This document shows positions 23,001 through 38,000 of a DNA stretch of 64,000 bases, one piece after another. The position numbers were made by a program, and so were the translations under genes. This stretch comes from Antedon bifida (taxonomy: Eukaryota > Echinodermata > Crinoidea > Comatulida > Antedonidae): positions 11,761,820 to 11,825,819 of the forward strand of contig OY727096.1 of the NCBI GenBank assembly GCA_963402885.1, read 5' to 3'. Within the stretch, counting starts at the first letter, position 1. Each line of letters opens with the position of its first letter. Below the pieces are notes generated by a model. It had not been told where the DNA came from. It did not search any database and worked only from the letters and a program-made list of their open reading frames with translations.

Positions 23001-26000
23001 TATTTATTTACCTATTATTCTATAAGATCGCTTAGCCTAGCGCGTATAGCTTTGTTTACTACGAAACCCTCGGAAGGTTCAATGACCTACCATTTTCAAC
23101 CTTATTTTTGTAGTTGAGCCTCTTATGACCTCAAAATGTTTTTTATTCCTACACCAAGATAATATAGTTCCACATACCATGTGCTTGTTACTAAGAAAAA
23201 TATTAATTTTAACTGCTAAAAAAACAATTTTATCCCGATATGAGGCCTTTATGATTCGAATATTTCATAGTAACAACCCATATACCATGAAAAATATCCG
23301 TTTTGTCGATTTTTAAAATAATTTTTGAAAAATTCCGAGGGGCTCAACTACAAAAACGCCATTTTATGGTATATATATAATAATAATAATAACTGGTACT
23401 TGATATAGCGCATTATGCTGAAAGCCTCAATGCGCTTTACAAAGACAGAAAATTTTGAAAAATTACAAATTAAAAAGGTGGGTTTTGAGGAGAGATTTGA
23501 AGACACTGGTGGAAGTAGCCTGACGGATTTCAATAGGCAACGCATTCCATAGAGAAACGGATGCCGAAGAAAATGAACGATTTCCATAAAACTTAGTGGA
23601 GGGATGAAATATATGGGCAAGAAGAGACTCAGATCTAGATCTCAGAGACCGCTTAGGAACATAAGGTTGAATAAGTTCAGAAATGAACTTAGATGAAGAA
23701 TTATGAAGAGCTTTGAAAACAAAGAGCAGGATCTTGAAAGTAATTCTTTGTGTTACCGGAAGCCAGTGAAGCTGTCTCAGCACAGGTGTGATATGTTGCC
23801 TTTGAACGACCAATCGGGCAGCTGCCATAAAGTAATGAGTTACAACAGTCTAGCCTTGATGTAACAAAAGCGTGAACAAGAATCTCAGTTGATCTTGAAT
23901 CCAGGTACTTCCGAATGCTTCCAATTTTACGAATAGCGTGAAGCCCAGCTTTGCAGATGTTATGTACCTGATTGGACATACAAAGCGTTGAATCCATGAC
24001 AACTCCAAGGTTTCTACAGGATGACGAAGGTTGAATGAAAGAATTACCAATCTTAACAGAGGCAGTCCAACACGCAGGCTTAAAACGAGAAGAAAAATGA
24101 ATAAGTTCTGTTTTAGCATCATTCATAACCAGGTTGTTAGATTGACACCATGCTCTGACTTCGGCAATACAGGATTCAAGTTTACTGACAGCAGAATTAC
24201 GCTGATTAGGGTTGAAAGTGACATAAAGCTGAGTGTCATCAGCGTACGCCATACACTTCACATTGTGAGATTCAATAAGGTCAAGTAGTGGGGCGGTAAA
24301 TAAAATAAACAGAAGAGGACCAACCACAGACCCTTGTGGAACACCAACTGTAAGCAGAGTCGGGTTCGACAAAACATCCTTGATGACAATGGACTGGGAC
24401 CTATCATTTAGATATGATGCAAACCAATTATGACCAATTCCAGAGATACCGTAACGTGATGATAGACGATGTAATAACTGCTTATGGTTGATGGTGTCAA
24501 AAGCAGCACTGAAGTCTAAAAGGACCATAAGAACCTCATTATGGTTGTCAAGTGCAATGCTAATATCATTATGCACAAGAAGAAGTGCAGATTCTACACT
24601 ATGGTTTGGACGATAGGCGGATTGTCTAGTGGCAAATAACCCATTTCTATTCAGATATGATTGCAGCTGACTGGACACAACCCTCTCAATAATTTTTCCA
24701 AGAAATGGAAGATTGGAAATGGGGAGGTTGATGAAAAAGTTCTGCAATATCTCTCAATCTTATTCTTAAAAAAGTCAGAGAATAGATTTGCAAGAGTTTT
24801 AGCATCATCATGAGCTGGAAGAGGACTAGAGATGGCAGTAGATGTTAACTTGTCAACAACACGGAATAACTTGCGTTGATCACATCCTAATACCTCATCT
24901 TTGTGATACTCCGTCTTGGCCTTATAAAGATGTTCATTGTAGTTAGTGCACTGATTATGGTACAGTTGTTTGTCTACCATGAGACCAGATTTCAGCCACT
25001 TGCGCTCCAGACGTCGACGCTCCTGCTTCATTGAATGATGTTCACCTGTATACCAGGGTGCATGAGGGCGAAGCACAAGAGTGCGAAGCATAGGTGGAGA
25101 ATGAGAATCTAATATTTTCTGTAACGACACATTATACCCCTTCACCATAGAATCAATGTCTCTCGAATCCGGAGGTTTGATTGGCTTGCGATGACATCAT
25201 ACCAACAGGTACAGGATGTGTAGCTTGCAGAAAATTAGACGAAAATGCGTCGGAAACTTATGAAACCAAAACAAGTTTGGTATCAAAATGTTTGTCAAAA
25301 GCTAGGCTTCAACAAACTGACTGCGCAGAGTTTGAAAACATATTTTTATTTAGAAAATTGATGGTGGCATATATATTATATATTTGCATAGCACCACATT
25401 ATGTTTGGAAATTGTGTCCAAATAAACAAAAATAAGATAAAAAGTACTTATTTATGTTTACCCTCTCTCCGGACTGCGCGACTTTCCCGGAGGAATACCA
25501 GCCAGCCAGGTTGTGTGATGATGTCATCATGCACTTCGCGCCCTATAATTGCTTACGGTACTCACCTAGCATCAGGTGATTTAAAACATTTTGCGGTCCA
25601 ATATACGTGATATTTATGTAAAACCAAAGGTGTACACTGTTAGAATATATATCTAAAATATATAAGCAAAATCCCAAAATATTAGGCATGTTTTTCGATT
25701 TTTTACTAACAATTTTAAGCCCAAAATAAAATGTCATCGTGTAGACATGTGGGCAAAAGAATTTCAAATCTATAATCAGTAATTTTCCGGAAAAGATCGT
25801 ACAGTCATTCGTGCACATGGTGACCCCTTTTAAACAGTTTGAAGGTCACACTTTTCTATAGCCTTGAAATGTCTGCTGCCCTCTAGCAGTTTTGCTAGCT
25901 TGTCATAGGGCTAAATTAGTATTAATATATCTAGAATAGAAGGCCTCCAATCTAGATTTTTCAGTTTCATTAACTAACACTAGGCCTAGAAGTTTTAGTA

Positions 26001-29000
26001 TGCAATGAAATTAATCATATTATTTTATAAAAAAAAACTTTAGGATCTCTCCTGACAGTTTTATACTAACAAAGTATTTTCTTTTCAGATATTGAAGAGC
26101 AGATTCGTGAAATACAGGGAAAAACCAAGCATATTCAGAATGAAAATGGTAGTGGAGAAGGAGAAAGAAACCGTATTGGTCTTGGAGAGGGTGGTCATTT
26201 TGATCAGAGTATCTATGGTGAAAGTGGTAGTAGATACGCTGGCTATGATTTATCCATTGCAACAAATGAAGGAGAGGATGTAAGTATTTCTATATGCTTT
26301 TTATTCTTTTACTGATGTTGTAGAGTGAAATAAATGTATTAGCGCATTCTCTAGTATAATCCCAAGGCTAAATTCATTCAGTTAAGAAATTCATTGTTAA
26401 TGTAATTCCCAAAATGTTTTACCCAGGACCTTTAGGACTATACTTGGTTGTATATGAATTGATTTATATTTTCAAGATGTGATGAACATTTTTCTATTTA
26501 ATAAATGTACATCTTCACATTTTGCGTATATTATTAATCTTGTTACACTTTGATTGAGAATACTAGAACTGTGTATTAATATTACACCTGTTTCATGTTG
26601 AATTTAGTTTGTTATTAAATGTTAAAAACATGAAATCACAGATGTTGTTTTTGTTGTTTAGGAAGATGAGGATTACAGTACATCATCACTGATGGGCAAG
26701 AATTCATACGTTGCTCCATCTGCATATATTAGAGAGAATGAAGAACTTGCAAAGGTTGGTTATTATTATTCGCTTAACAAAAACTGCCTTAAAATGAACT
26801 TGGAAAATGTTGTTATGATGCCCAAATATGGAATATTTTTTTGAATATATTTTAAATTTTTTTTTCAAATTTTACTGCCTTTTAGATTGTTTAAATCATA
26901 TTGAGTGAGCGCTATAATTGGCAGCACTGACATGAAGTAACCCATGTAGCACCATGAACAATGATCATAGCGCTATATAAATGGAAATTATAAATTATTA
27001 TATTCAAAACTATGGATACAATTTCAACATTCAAAATAAATTCCAATCTTTAGAAAGGCCTAAGAACAAAGTAGCACACAGTGTGGCATAATTCTGTCTT
27101 TACATAAATGTAACTTTTTCTATTTAAAATAGACATTGATTTTCAAACTTTATATATATATTTTTTTGGTAGGATCATGACCCCATGGCAGAAACACGGA
27201 TCCCACGCATCATTGATCGTGAAGATGAATATAGAAGGATGGCTAGAAGAATGATCTCACCAGCTCGACATGATCCATTCTTACTTGGTAAGATTCAATC
27301 TCCTTAGTTTACATGTTATACAATTGAAAATGTAAAAGTACAATGTACAAGCTATAATTTTAGTAATGGAAATTCATTTTTACATAGCATTTGTTTTATG
27401 AAACTTTATTCAATTCATCTTTTCAAACAATAAATCATTTTGAGTTGCTAACCATGAAATATCCTACTGTATAAGATAATCAAATAAAACATTTATCAGA
27501 AAATAAGTGCTATTTGTAATCATGGATTGAATGTAATTAGATAAAGATGTTGATTTTACTATGTTCTAAAGAATGTGTAGTATTCAAGATTATTCTACGA
27601 TTACAGTAGCATGGTACATTACATTAAATTATTAGTTTTTTTGTTTCATTTTTGTTTTTTTTTTAATATTTTGGTTTTTAAATATCCAATAGCTACTAAA
27701 CACAAATGTAATCAGAGAATATAATAACTGGCCTAGTTAGTACTGTACATAAGAGTGTATAAATAAGGCATAGTTAATCAGAAAATACATCCAAAAAAGT
27801 TATGCTACTTGAGCATTTTTAAAATCTACAAAATATGGGGCCTGTTTGACCATGTACTATCATTTTTTTATGAGATCGCATTTACTGTACTGTAGCAACA
27901 AGATATAATTATTGTAACTAGAGTGAAAATCAATTATCTGGATATGGAAACTAAAGAATGCTATGCTACAGAATCAAGAACATTTGATTATAATGATTTA
28001 TATGATAGTCTATCGTGTAAATAATTATAATCAAGGGCATTATAAACTTCGCACTTAATAGTGGTATCATCGTACAGTAGCTTTATCTCATGCTCAAACA
28101 GGCTCTAATAGAACGCAGTGTCTATTTCTTCCCAGCTTACCTGGATAAACTGACATAGGCCTTTTCCCCTTCTCAAGTATAGCTAAGGCTCTATAGTACT
28201 GTAAGTTCTTTCTGGTGCGACAACCGTTTCAACGTTTTGCCATCTCGAAAAGAAATGGTGAGGTATGGATGGACGTTGCCGCCCACCAGAGGGCACGGTA
28301 CATAAACGATACCACCAGGCTTGGAGGGTAATCCTAAAATATTATTACTTTTAGAGTTATGTTCTCACCTACAGTATGTCGGTTTATCCAGGTAAGCTAG
28401 CACTTATAGTCTACCAACACCACTGTTGGTTTGTGTAATTTGTGTGTTGTATGCAGGAACTGTACAAATGTAGAAGAACCGTAAAAAGCCTGTCGCTTGT
28501 TACTACTAAACAGAAATTAATCCTGCTCTCATTTCTTTCCCAAACAGCTTGGAATACGGCAATCATCTCTTGCTGGACACAGGTTCATGGTTTTAGAAAA
28601 ATTAAAATAAGGAGAATGCATTAGAATGTATTAGCCAGAGTAAACATGTAACCCTTCTATCTGGCATTTCTTGAATTGCTAATCAAAAGATGCAGTTAGA
28701 CATTACTGTACATACAGTACACTCCATCTTTTGGAGTTGTTTTACCTTTAATAGTGTCAACTTTACATCTATGCAAGTAAACCTGTTATGTTGATATGTT
28801 CAGATTAGGTGGCATATTGTAATTTTTAATAAGATACTATATATGCTTGGTCTTGTAAGTGGTAAGCTATACTCAAAAGTCACTAACGACTCAAAGATTA
28901 ATTTTAGGCTTACATCGACTGAAGATAAACAGAAGCTTTTGAACGGATTAACAGTAATGCAGTACGTATCTACTCTGGCAGAACAGGAAGTATATGAAGA

Positions 29001-32000
29001 GTTGAAATATTAGAAAAGACTCTTCTAATGGTAGAATATCTTCTATGAAAACTACATTGTAATTGAAACCACTTTTTAAAATCAATCAAAGATATTTACT
29101 TGAATTAATAAGTTTATTTTATTATTTATCTAGTTCATTAAAATAAAAAATGATAATAAAAAAAATTGATTTGGAATGATTTCAAATTTTAGGTTTCAAT
29201 AAGATGTGTGTTTTTCTCCAAGAATATATTCCCTCATGAATTGACTGTTTTTCATGGCACTGATCAATAACAATGTCCTTACAAGGTAGAGTGCTGATGC
29301 TTCTTGACTAAGGCCTGTCCACACTGGCTATTACGACTTAGAATGGCCTAGATGGATGCCTGTTAGGAGCGTCAAATCTCTAGTAGCATATACAGATATG
29401 TATCATTGCCTACTGTAACTTGTAAGGTACTTGTTTGTAAACTTTGCCATGCGTTAAAATGTACAGTCTTCAGTAGAAATATAATAAGAAAACTTGTATG
29501 ATTTGCTTTGCAATTTTAAAATTTATTATGTTATATTAAGAATATGATGTTTGAATAGCATAAAAATTTAATCTTTTAATCATAAATTCAGGTTATATTT
29601 GTAACTGAAGACCTTACTTATTAACACCATTATAATGTTATTTGTTTTTTACACATGTTTTCAGTTGGTACAGTACACTAACCTATTTCTTCTTTTTTCT
29701 CTTTTGTATCTTACTATTCTTGTCTGTGCATACAGGTGGCAAGACTCCAGATCCATCTTTAAGAACATTTGCCGACACAATGAAAGAAAAGCAACAGGCT
29801 GCACAAGAGGTACATTTTACAGCCTATATAATACCATTCATACCATGTACATAAGCTTAAAAATATTATAAATTATTTACTACAAATTATGTTTTTTGCA
29901 TTATATTTAGTTAAAGATATATTGTCCCCTGAAACATTTTTTTGTTGTTGAATATGGCATTTTAATGTCACCTAATAGTTATCCACTTTGACCAAAAATG
30001 TATTTACCTAAAAAAACTGAAAATCTGTAATTTAAAGCTAAAAATAGTCAAATTGGCTGCCAGCCAATGGGTTTTTAGTTGAATGTAACCATTTATAAAT
30101 GAAATCATTATTTTTGTTTTATCTATGGAAGTGAATAAACTTAATTAAGACTGTATTTTTTTGTGATTTTGGCGGACAATACATCTTTAAAATGATGTTG
30201 ACCCTGATAATGTTGTTTATTTGCTAACTTGGAAATTAAAACATGAGTATGTTATATTATCAATGTGACACTAAATCGATAGTAGGGTGGTTCATAGGGT
30301 TAATAAACACCGTTATCATCGCCTTTAGAAAAAGCATGGACAATGCAAATTAACAGGTTCTAGGACACCTACCCCCTAGACAGTTACCCCCCGGATGTTT
30401 ACCACCCGGACAACTACCCCCGGACAACTACTCCCCGGACAACTACCCCCTTAGGATAACAACCCCCCGGACAACTACCCCCTTAGGACAACTACCCCCT
30501 TAGGATAACTACCCCCCAGACAACTACCCCCCCGGACAACCACCCCCTCTCTTAGGACAACTACCCCCCGGACAACTACCCCCTCTCTTAGGACAACTAC
30601 CCCCAGGACAAATACCCCCATGGCAACTACTCTTGGTTCTCCCGGTAGTGAATACTCAGTCCCGCTTGCTTAATCTAGAAAATTAAAAGGTGAAATATTT
30701 TGATTTATTGATTTGCTTCTTTTAGATAAGACGGGTTAAAAGAAAATGACATCTTCACGTTTTGTGCACCAACACAAACCAAAAACATCATTTTGTTATT
30801 AAAGCACATTTTTCTATATGACGGTTGACCGGTGTGCAGTAGTTAGATGGTTATGATGTTACTTTTAGTTAATATTCATTTAGTGGGAATCATCAGTAAA
30901 GGATATACCTCATTGAGTGGTGATAGACAAATTATTGTTTGCATTGTTGGGGTTTGATTTTATGTATATTTTAATTTATATAACTAACTTACCCTCTCGT
31001 GAATCCTCTGACAAAGATGAAAGAGGCATCCCTTAATTTGGGCATCTGGGAAAACTTGCCTAAGGGCGTTTCTTGCCGCCATTTCATAGTCAATCCGTAT
31101 TGTCGTTGGGTTGAAGTCGCCCAGCTGTCGAATGACTTCCAAAACACGTATGTATGTAGGCTGTGTCTTGTTTCTTAGGAGGGCATAGACAAGTGGTACT
31201 ACATGGCCCTCGTAAACACCATGCACTGTCCACAGTTGGAAAAATATCGCTGGGACGACTTTAAATGTTCCGTCCGCAAACCAGTGGTTAGACGCTGATA
31301 GGACCTATACATGCAAGAAAATTTACATTTAGCGTGACTCATTACTTATTATAATAACAACTGCACGATTTAATAGAATAGGCCCTATAATGTATATTAT
31401 ATAAATACATCAGGCACAGAACAATAATTCTAAGCCGCCCGGTGATATACTGAAATGTTTAATTAATTAATTTGAAACGGTAAGATGAGATACCTGAATG
31501 TTTCTTTCTGTGGCAAACAGGAGAATGCGCTGAGGGTCATCTCTGCCAGAGTCGTGACATAAAAACGGCTCCCCGGCTAGCGACATTGTCTGGTCTGGTA
31601 CTATGTCTAGCTCGTCTATGGTCCTTGGTATAGGCAATGCATTGGGGTTGTTCAACTGTCGTTGTCTCCTAATGTTTCGTCGAATGTTATTCACTTCTGG
31701 AAGGGCAACTTGGCCTTCTTCAGTGGCCTGAGGTAGTGTCCTCATTAATATCTGCTGTGGGCGTTCATTTGTTGTTGTGGCTCTTCGTTTGGTTGCGGCT
31801 TTCACTTTTTCGGCGTTTACCTTTCCATGGGAAGGCGGATGTGAGTGTTCAGTCTGTCCTCTAAACCTGTCGTCACCTAAAACCTAAAACAAAAACAGCT
31901 TAAAATTAAAATTGATAATCACAATGTTTGATAAATTCAAAATTAAAACAATTTCATTAACACATTTTTAAGCATAATATTTAAACAGGTACAGGCCGAG

Positions 32001-35000
32001 TCTTCTCGGATAAGGACTATAAACCGTAGGTCATGTAAAGAACCAGTAGATCTTTCGAAGCAGAGCATGGCATGACTTTTTATGGGAAAAACATGTAGTC
32101 CAAAAGTGTAGGCCTAGCTTTTTAACATTTCTAGATTTTATGTATGCCACACATCCCATATCTAGATTATAAGTTAGTATGTCACCATACGGTCAGACAT
32201 AGATTTCGGTACTAAACATAGTGTCTAAAGTAAGCCTATTTCGGCCAATTATTGAGGCATAATTGATAAAAGCTAACTTTCAATACTGACCTGAACCTTT
32301 GCTCTACACTCTTTTTTATTTCTTCGTTGTTCGCATTCGAAGGACTGCCATCCGTCAGCAAGGTCCTTCTTTTTAACATATATAAATCCACCGAGGAGTA
32401 GCTTCCTTCCACCACGAGTACTTTCAATCCACTCCATCTTATTCTTAGTCGGAGAAATACGTGTGATGTGACTCGACAATTAAACTGAAGTGTACTAAAA
32501 CTATAGTTTTCTCTTTCCACATGGCTCCTTATCGGCATCGGCAGTTCGACGCGTATATCTATACCATATCTGATTATCACGGTAACGCGCGCTGTTTTTG
32601 ATGTCGGAGTACAAAGCCATGCCGAAGTCGTAGAAGTCAACGTCCTGAGCCTGGTGGCATAATGATATTCATTTTAAATGTAAAATTGGCATGACCCTCT
32701 TATTTCAAAACGAAATAAAGTTGTTCAGTGTTTTTTGAAACCATCTTAGTTGTTCTAAAGGGATAGTTGTCTGGGTGGTAGTTGTCCAGGGGTTAGTTGT
32801 CCTACGGAGGTAGTTGTCCTGAAACATTATTTGCCCTCGGAGTATTGTCCAGGTCCAGAGGTAGTTGTCCGCGGGGTAATTACCAGGGGGGGGGGGGGGG
32901 TAATTTTCAGGGGGTAATTGTTCCTAGGGGGTAATTGTCCGGGTGGTAGTTGTCCAGGGGTTAGTTGTCCTACGGAGGTAGTTGTTTTAAAAGATTATTT
33001 GCCCTCGTAGTATTGTCCAGGTCCAGGAGGTAGTTGTCCTACGGGGAGTATTGTGTCAGGGGTAGTTGTCAGCGGGGTAATTACCAGGGGGTGGGGGGGG
33101 GGGGGTAAATTGTCCGGGGGGTAATTGTCTGGGGATAATTGTCCGGGGGTAATTGTTCCTAGGGGGTAATTGTTCCTAGGGGGTAATTGTTCCTAGGGGG
33201 TAATTGTCCCAAGGGGGTTGTTGTCCTAAGGGGGTAGTTGTCCTAAGGGGGTAGTTGTCCTAAGGGGGTAGTTGTCCTAAAGGGGTAGTTGTCCTAAAGG
33301 GGTAGTTGTCCTAAGGGGGTAGTTGTCCTAAGGGGGTAGTTGTCCAGGTGGTGGTTGTCCGGGGGGTAGTTTTCCGGGGGGTAAATGTCCAGGGGGTGAA
33401 TGTCCAGGGGGTGAATGTCCAGGGGGTGAATATCCGGATACGAAATTAACAATGTACTATTCACTAATTAAAATCGGCGCCGCCTTAAAATCCTGCCTAG
33501 GCTAGGAGAAAACAAATTTTGTAGCCTCCCTATGCACTGGTTAACCTAATTTAGCCGGACGAGACGACATTGTGGGCCGAAACGACATTGGAGTCGAGTC
33601 TAATTTTGCGGCCTAGGCTTGCACTATTAATTATTTAATCCTACCTTGGCTTAGCGAAATTATAAATACACCGACGTCAACATAAAAAATATATGCAAAA
33701 ACAATATATTCATTGTTAAGATTTAACATAATCCTATTCAATTATTACGAAATGTCACTGTGTAAAGAAAAATGGCCCTAGTATTCTGTAGCTACCCGGC
33801 GGCCCCTCACCCTGACCAGAATTTTGAGTGATAAAAAAAAAACATGTGCGACTAGTGGGAACAGTTAATTTAGAGGAGGAGAGTATCGTGTTTCATGTCA
33901 AGTGACACAAAATCTAGGTACAGCAGGTACACAATCTTCATCACGTTTCCTGCCATCTAGGTCTGCGCGATCAACGTTCTGATACTATATTTAGAATAAG
34001 TTTAACTTTTTTTAACAATCTTTTGTTGTCGGCATCGTTTCTGGATCGACTGGACGTTCGTTATATTATTTTTAGAAGTTGGCCTAGGCCTACATACAAG
34101 TTCATTGAGGTTCACCGTGTGGTGCCATGTACCTCTACCGTGGGAAATTTCTATTTATATTCGCTGTCTCGAGTAGCTAAAACACACACACGAAAAACGA
34201 TTATGATTAAAAAATAATATTTGGGAAATTCCATGGTAACGAAATTACAATTCACACTGATTTTCGGCCTTTTTTAACCAACCCACAAGATCTGGGTGAG
34301 CTTTGAATAATAAATTTGATATGTGTGTGTAGTACACATACTTACCAATCTAAAACAGCTTAAGGAAATCAATCATGTTGAGTTCTGTAATGATATTCGT
34401 TCATCATCACTGTTACTCAATCTTTCTGACTGCCTAAACACCCTAGTCCAACAATACAATGGAAATCTACTTAACAAGCATGTGCCTGTGGTTGACCGTA
34501 AAATCACTTTACGTCCCCACGACCCGTGGTACAATGACCAACTTCGGAGTAAGAAACATCTAAAGCGTATTGCAGAGAGAAACTGGAAGAAATCAAATAC
34601 CTTTTTCATCTAGTCAACAAACTTACAGATCCAGGTCATGGTCAGGTTTTGCCTTCATATGCTGAACCAGAGGCCCTCACTGAAGAGATAAAATTCAGAA
34701 GGTCAATGACCATATCTCTTTAAGTGTCGATTTACCTCCGGAACATGCAGTGCAACCACCAGCTACTTCAAGTCTGGAAAACTGGGATGTTTTAACATCA
34801 GAGAACATATTGGAAATAATCATGGCATCTCGCACATGATTATGTGACCTTGATCCTCTTCCTACAGCTTTGCTGAAAACCCACATAAATGAGCTCATAA
34901 TGTGTATAACATCCATTATCAACACCTCATTTTCAACAGGTACATTTCCATCACACTTAAAGCATGCCGTCATCACTCCTATAATTAAAAAATCTAAGCT

Positions 35001-38000
35001 GGATCACAATATATAACTACCGACCGATCACAAACATTTCCTTTCTTTCCAAGGTACTTGAAAGAATTGCATGCATACAGCTTCAGAATTACCTTGCAGA
35101 AATTAAATTTCTCGGAAACTTTCAGTCTGCATACAGGGCCAACCACAGTACTGAAACAGCACTAGTCCGTGTGCACAATGATTTGATTAGGGCCATTGAT
35201 ACTGGTCACGAAGTTCTTTTAGTTCTATTGGAATTCTGCTGCTTTTGATACTGTCAACCATTCTCTTTTACTTCATCGTCTCAAATCAATGTATGGTATC
35301 ACTGGCAATGTCCTCACTTGGATTGAGTCGTATTTAGTTTCTCAGTCACACATATGCCATTAAAGTGCGTTCCATTTCATCATCATCACACAGTTTGTCA
35401 TGCAGCGTTCCTTAAGAATCCGTTATTGGACCCCTTCTTTTTATCTTATACACCACTCCACTTGAATCCTTAATTAATGCACCTGGTCTAAACTGCATGT
35501 TCTATACTGACGATACACAGCTGTATTTGGATTTTGCACCCTGTAATCTTCATAATACAATGTCTAAAATCTCTGCATGTTTGAAAGACATACACACAAT
35601 GGTCATTATTCAATCATCTGCAACTTAACAAAAAAGACAGAGCTTATCCATATTACATCACGATCCGAAAATCTCTGCCATTTCAACCATCTTCTGTATT
35701 AGATCTTAAGCCATCCCCAGAAGTTTGAAATCTTGGGGTTTACATGGATTGCCACTTGCGGATGGATGCTAACATCAATGCCATCTGTCGTTCTGCTATT
35801 GTTGGGATTAGGAAGATTGGTCTAATTCGTTGGTTTCTGGATAGGGAAACAACTACACAACTTGTGCATGCCTTTATATCATGTCTGGACTACTGTAACA
35901 GTATTCATGTCGCACTGCCCAAGACCCTACTTAGGAAGTTGCAGATGTTACAAAATAGTGCTGCCCGTCTAGTGTGTCAAACTAAGTGTAGAGACCACAT
36001 AACACCTATCTTGCTTGAACTGCACCGGTGAAGGAGCGTGTCAACTTCAAGATATTGCTACTCAATATAAATATCTTCATGGCCTTGCACCGAGGTACAT
36101 CGACAATGTTCTCACTCCACAATCCTCGCAATCTTCGTTCCAATTCTCAGAATCGTCTTGTTCCTGCTAAATTGAAGACCATCTCATATGGTCACCGTGC
36201 ATTATCTTATGCAGCTCCTATGCTTTAGAATTCTCTTCCAAACTACATTAAAGATGCACAGTCGGTGGCTCTTTTTAATCGGCTTCTTAAGACTTACTTG
36301 TTTTATAAAGCATATTAATCCCCTTTTTTCTCCTTTACCATGCCACCTAGATTGTTTTAGATCTAATTTAGTAGGGCAGGAGGTGCCCGAGTCCAGGATG
36401 ACCGAGACACAACTGGTGCTGACCGGGGTTCAATTAGACCGATTCCTGGTTAACGGCGAAGGCGTATCCCCTTACTTTGGTTTGTTTTTTTTTTGGCATG
36501 GTTGGAATTCCCTTTTTCCATATTAGTTTATGTACAGCGGTTTCACAACATTAGGCGCTATATAAATCCAGGATATTATTATAGATCCTCAAAGTGGTGC
36601 CGTATAGGGAATGAATTTGAATGATTTTAGCACTGATCTGAAATATAGTATCTACCGTATACTGTACTGTGACTCTATATACTATGGATTTGTTTTGGAA
36701 TTGGATTATTTATTAATTAATTGTTGATTAGCTTCATTTAGAAACAATTTTATACAGTAGTAAGACATATGTAGTGAATTAAGGTATATTACTTTATACA
36801 TAACCTAATGTAATGCCATTACCATGTAATATCATTAATTTATACCAAAATTTAATTTTGTTACCCAGGCTTTCCAAAAAACTACTGTAGGAGACATAAC
36901 TGGTTACTGATATTGGTTTGAGCATACCTAATATCAGGATAATTTAAATAATTTAAGTTTTTACTCGGGGTACCCGAGTCTAGAACTCACTCACTTCTCC
37001 TCCTCTTCTTCTTCTTCCATCTGGACACTATTAAGCCAACTTTCAAGTCCTACTAGTTCTTTACGCGTCGTCTGACGGCTCTGAAACTTGGCATGCATAT
37101 ATACTAGGGTAATAGATGAACAAAGCTATAGAGCGGAAATTTTCGTACTTCAACCGGACGCAGAATTATGACGTCATAAACATGGTACCAATCGAAACAA
37201 TTGCGATTTATAAAGTACTACTCCTCCCTTATTCATTGTAGTATTGAGCTGGGATTTTGCATGATACTACAGGGACATGTCCTTAAAGCTATAGAGCCGG
37301 ATTTCTTAATTTCAATACGGATGCAGCCATATGGCGTCTAGAAGATGGTACCGTATAGCTGTATTTGGTAGCAAGGTTGATGATGTGTATGTGACGTCAC
37401 ATCCCGTCTTATGACGTCACATCCCGTCTTATGACGTCATTACAGCTTCTTTTGCTGTACCCCGTGTATTGCACATTCGTGCTTGTTATAAGCAGTGATT
37501 AGCTCATATGAATTTTTTTGTTTTTTGTGCATCAGTAGTACATTTCTACTATAAGTGACTCCATGGAACTGTTTTGGCCACTAGGAATTGGATTTATTAT
37601 AAATAATTAATTAATTGTTGATTTCCTTCACTTAAAAACAATTTAATGTCATTTATAGTGAATTAAGATACATTAGTTTATACCTATACCCCCATGTAAT
37701 TCTGTTACCAAATTTAATTCCGTTACCAAGTTTTCTACAAAACTAGAGAAGACCAAACAAAATGTGTAATTGATATACTGTAGGTAAATGGGCATACCTA
37801 ATAAGAGAATTTAAAGTTTATAAGCATTGGTTAGCTCACAGGAAACTTTAATCAATTTTTTTGGTAACTAATTTACTAGAAAATAAATGATTTCTTATAG
37901 AAAGTGGGAGATGCGACATGAAACTTTATATTGATATTAGTGTTCTAGAGACCATGAACTCAAATAATTAGAATAATTAAAGTCAACAAGGGTTGAGTTA

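Larger units (their letters stand above)
20074..26088 (+). other. SF3B1: SF3B1 intron 1 (6.0 kb)
   Basis: It contains a SINE, a foldback-like satellite element, a MITE and a LINE, all listed separately. The last ~900 bases (25190-26088) show nothing recognised. Confidence 0.85.
30356..33442 (-). mobile_element. Mutator-like (MULE) transposon with minisatellite termini
   Basis: A perfect 9 bp target duplication, AAATTAACA, flanks it (30347-30355 and 33443-33451), which is diagnostic of MULEs. The left end (30356-30632) is an array of about 14 units built on GGACAACTACCCCC. The right end (about 32755-33442) is the inverted array, about 35 units of GGGGGTAGTTGTCC. Between them, on the - strand, lie three transposase exons in correct phase (listed separately). 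The coding part stops after the second catalytic D, so this copy probably cannot transpose by itself. It lies wholly in SF3B1 intron 5, antisense to the gene. Confidence 0.9.

Noticed and set aside
29305-29345. Another Harbinger-like MITE end (TAAGGCCTGTCCACACTGG)
   Set aside because: No matching inverted end was found downstream, so it is at best a solo fragment.
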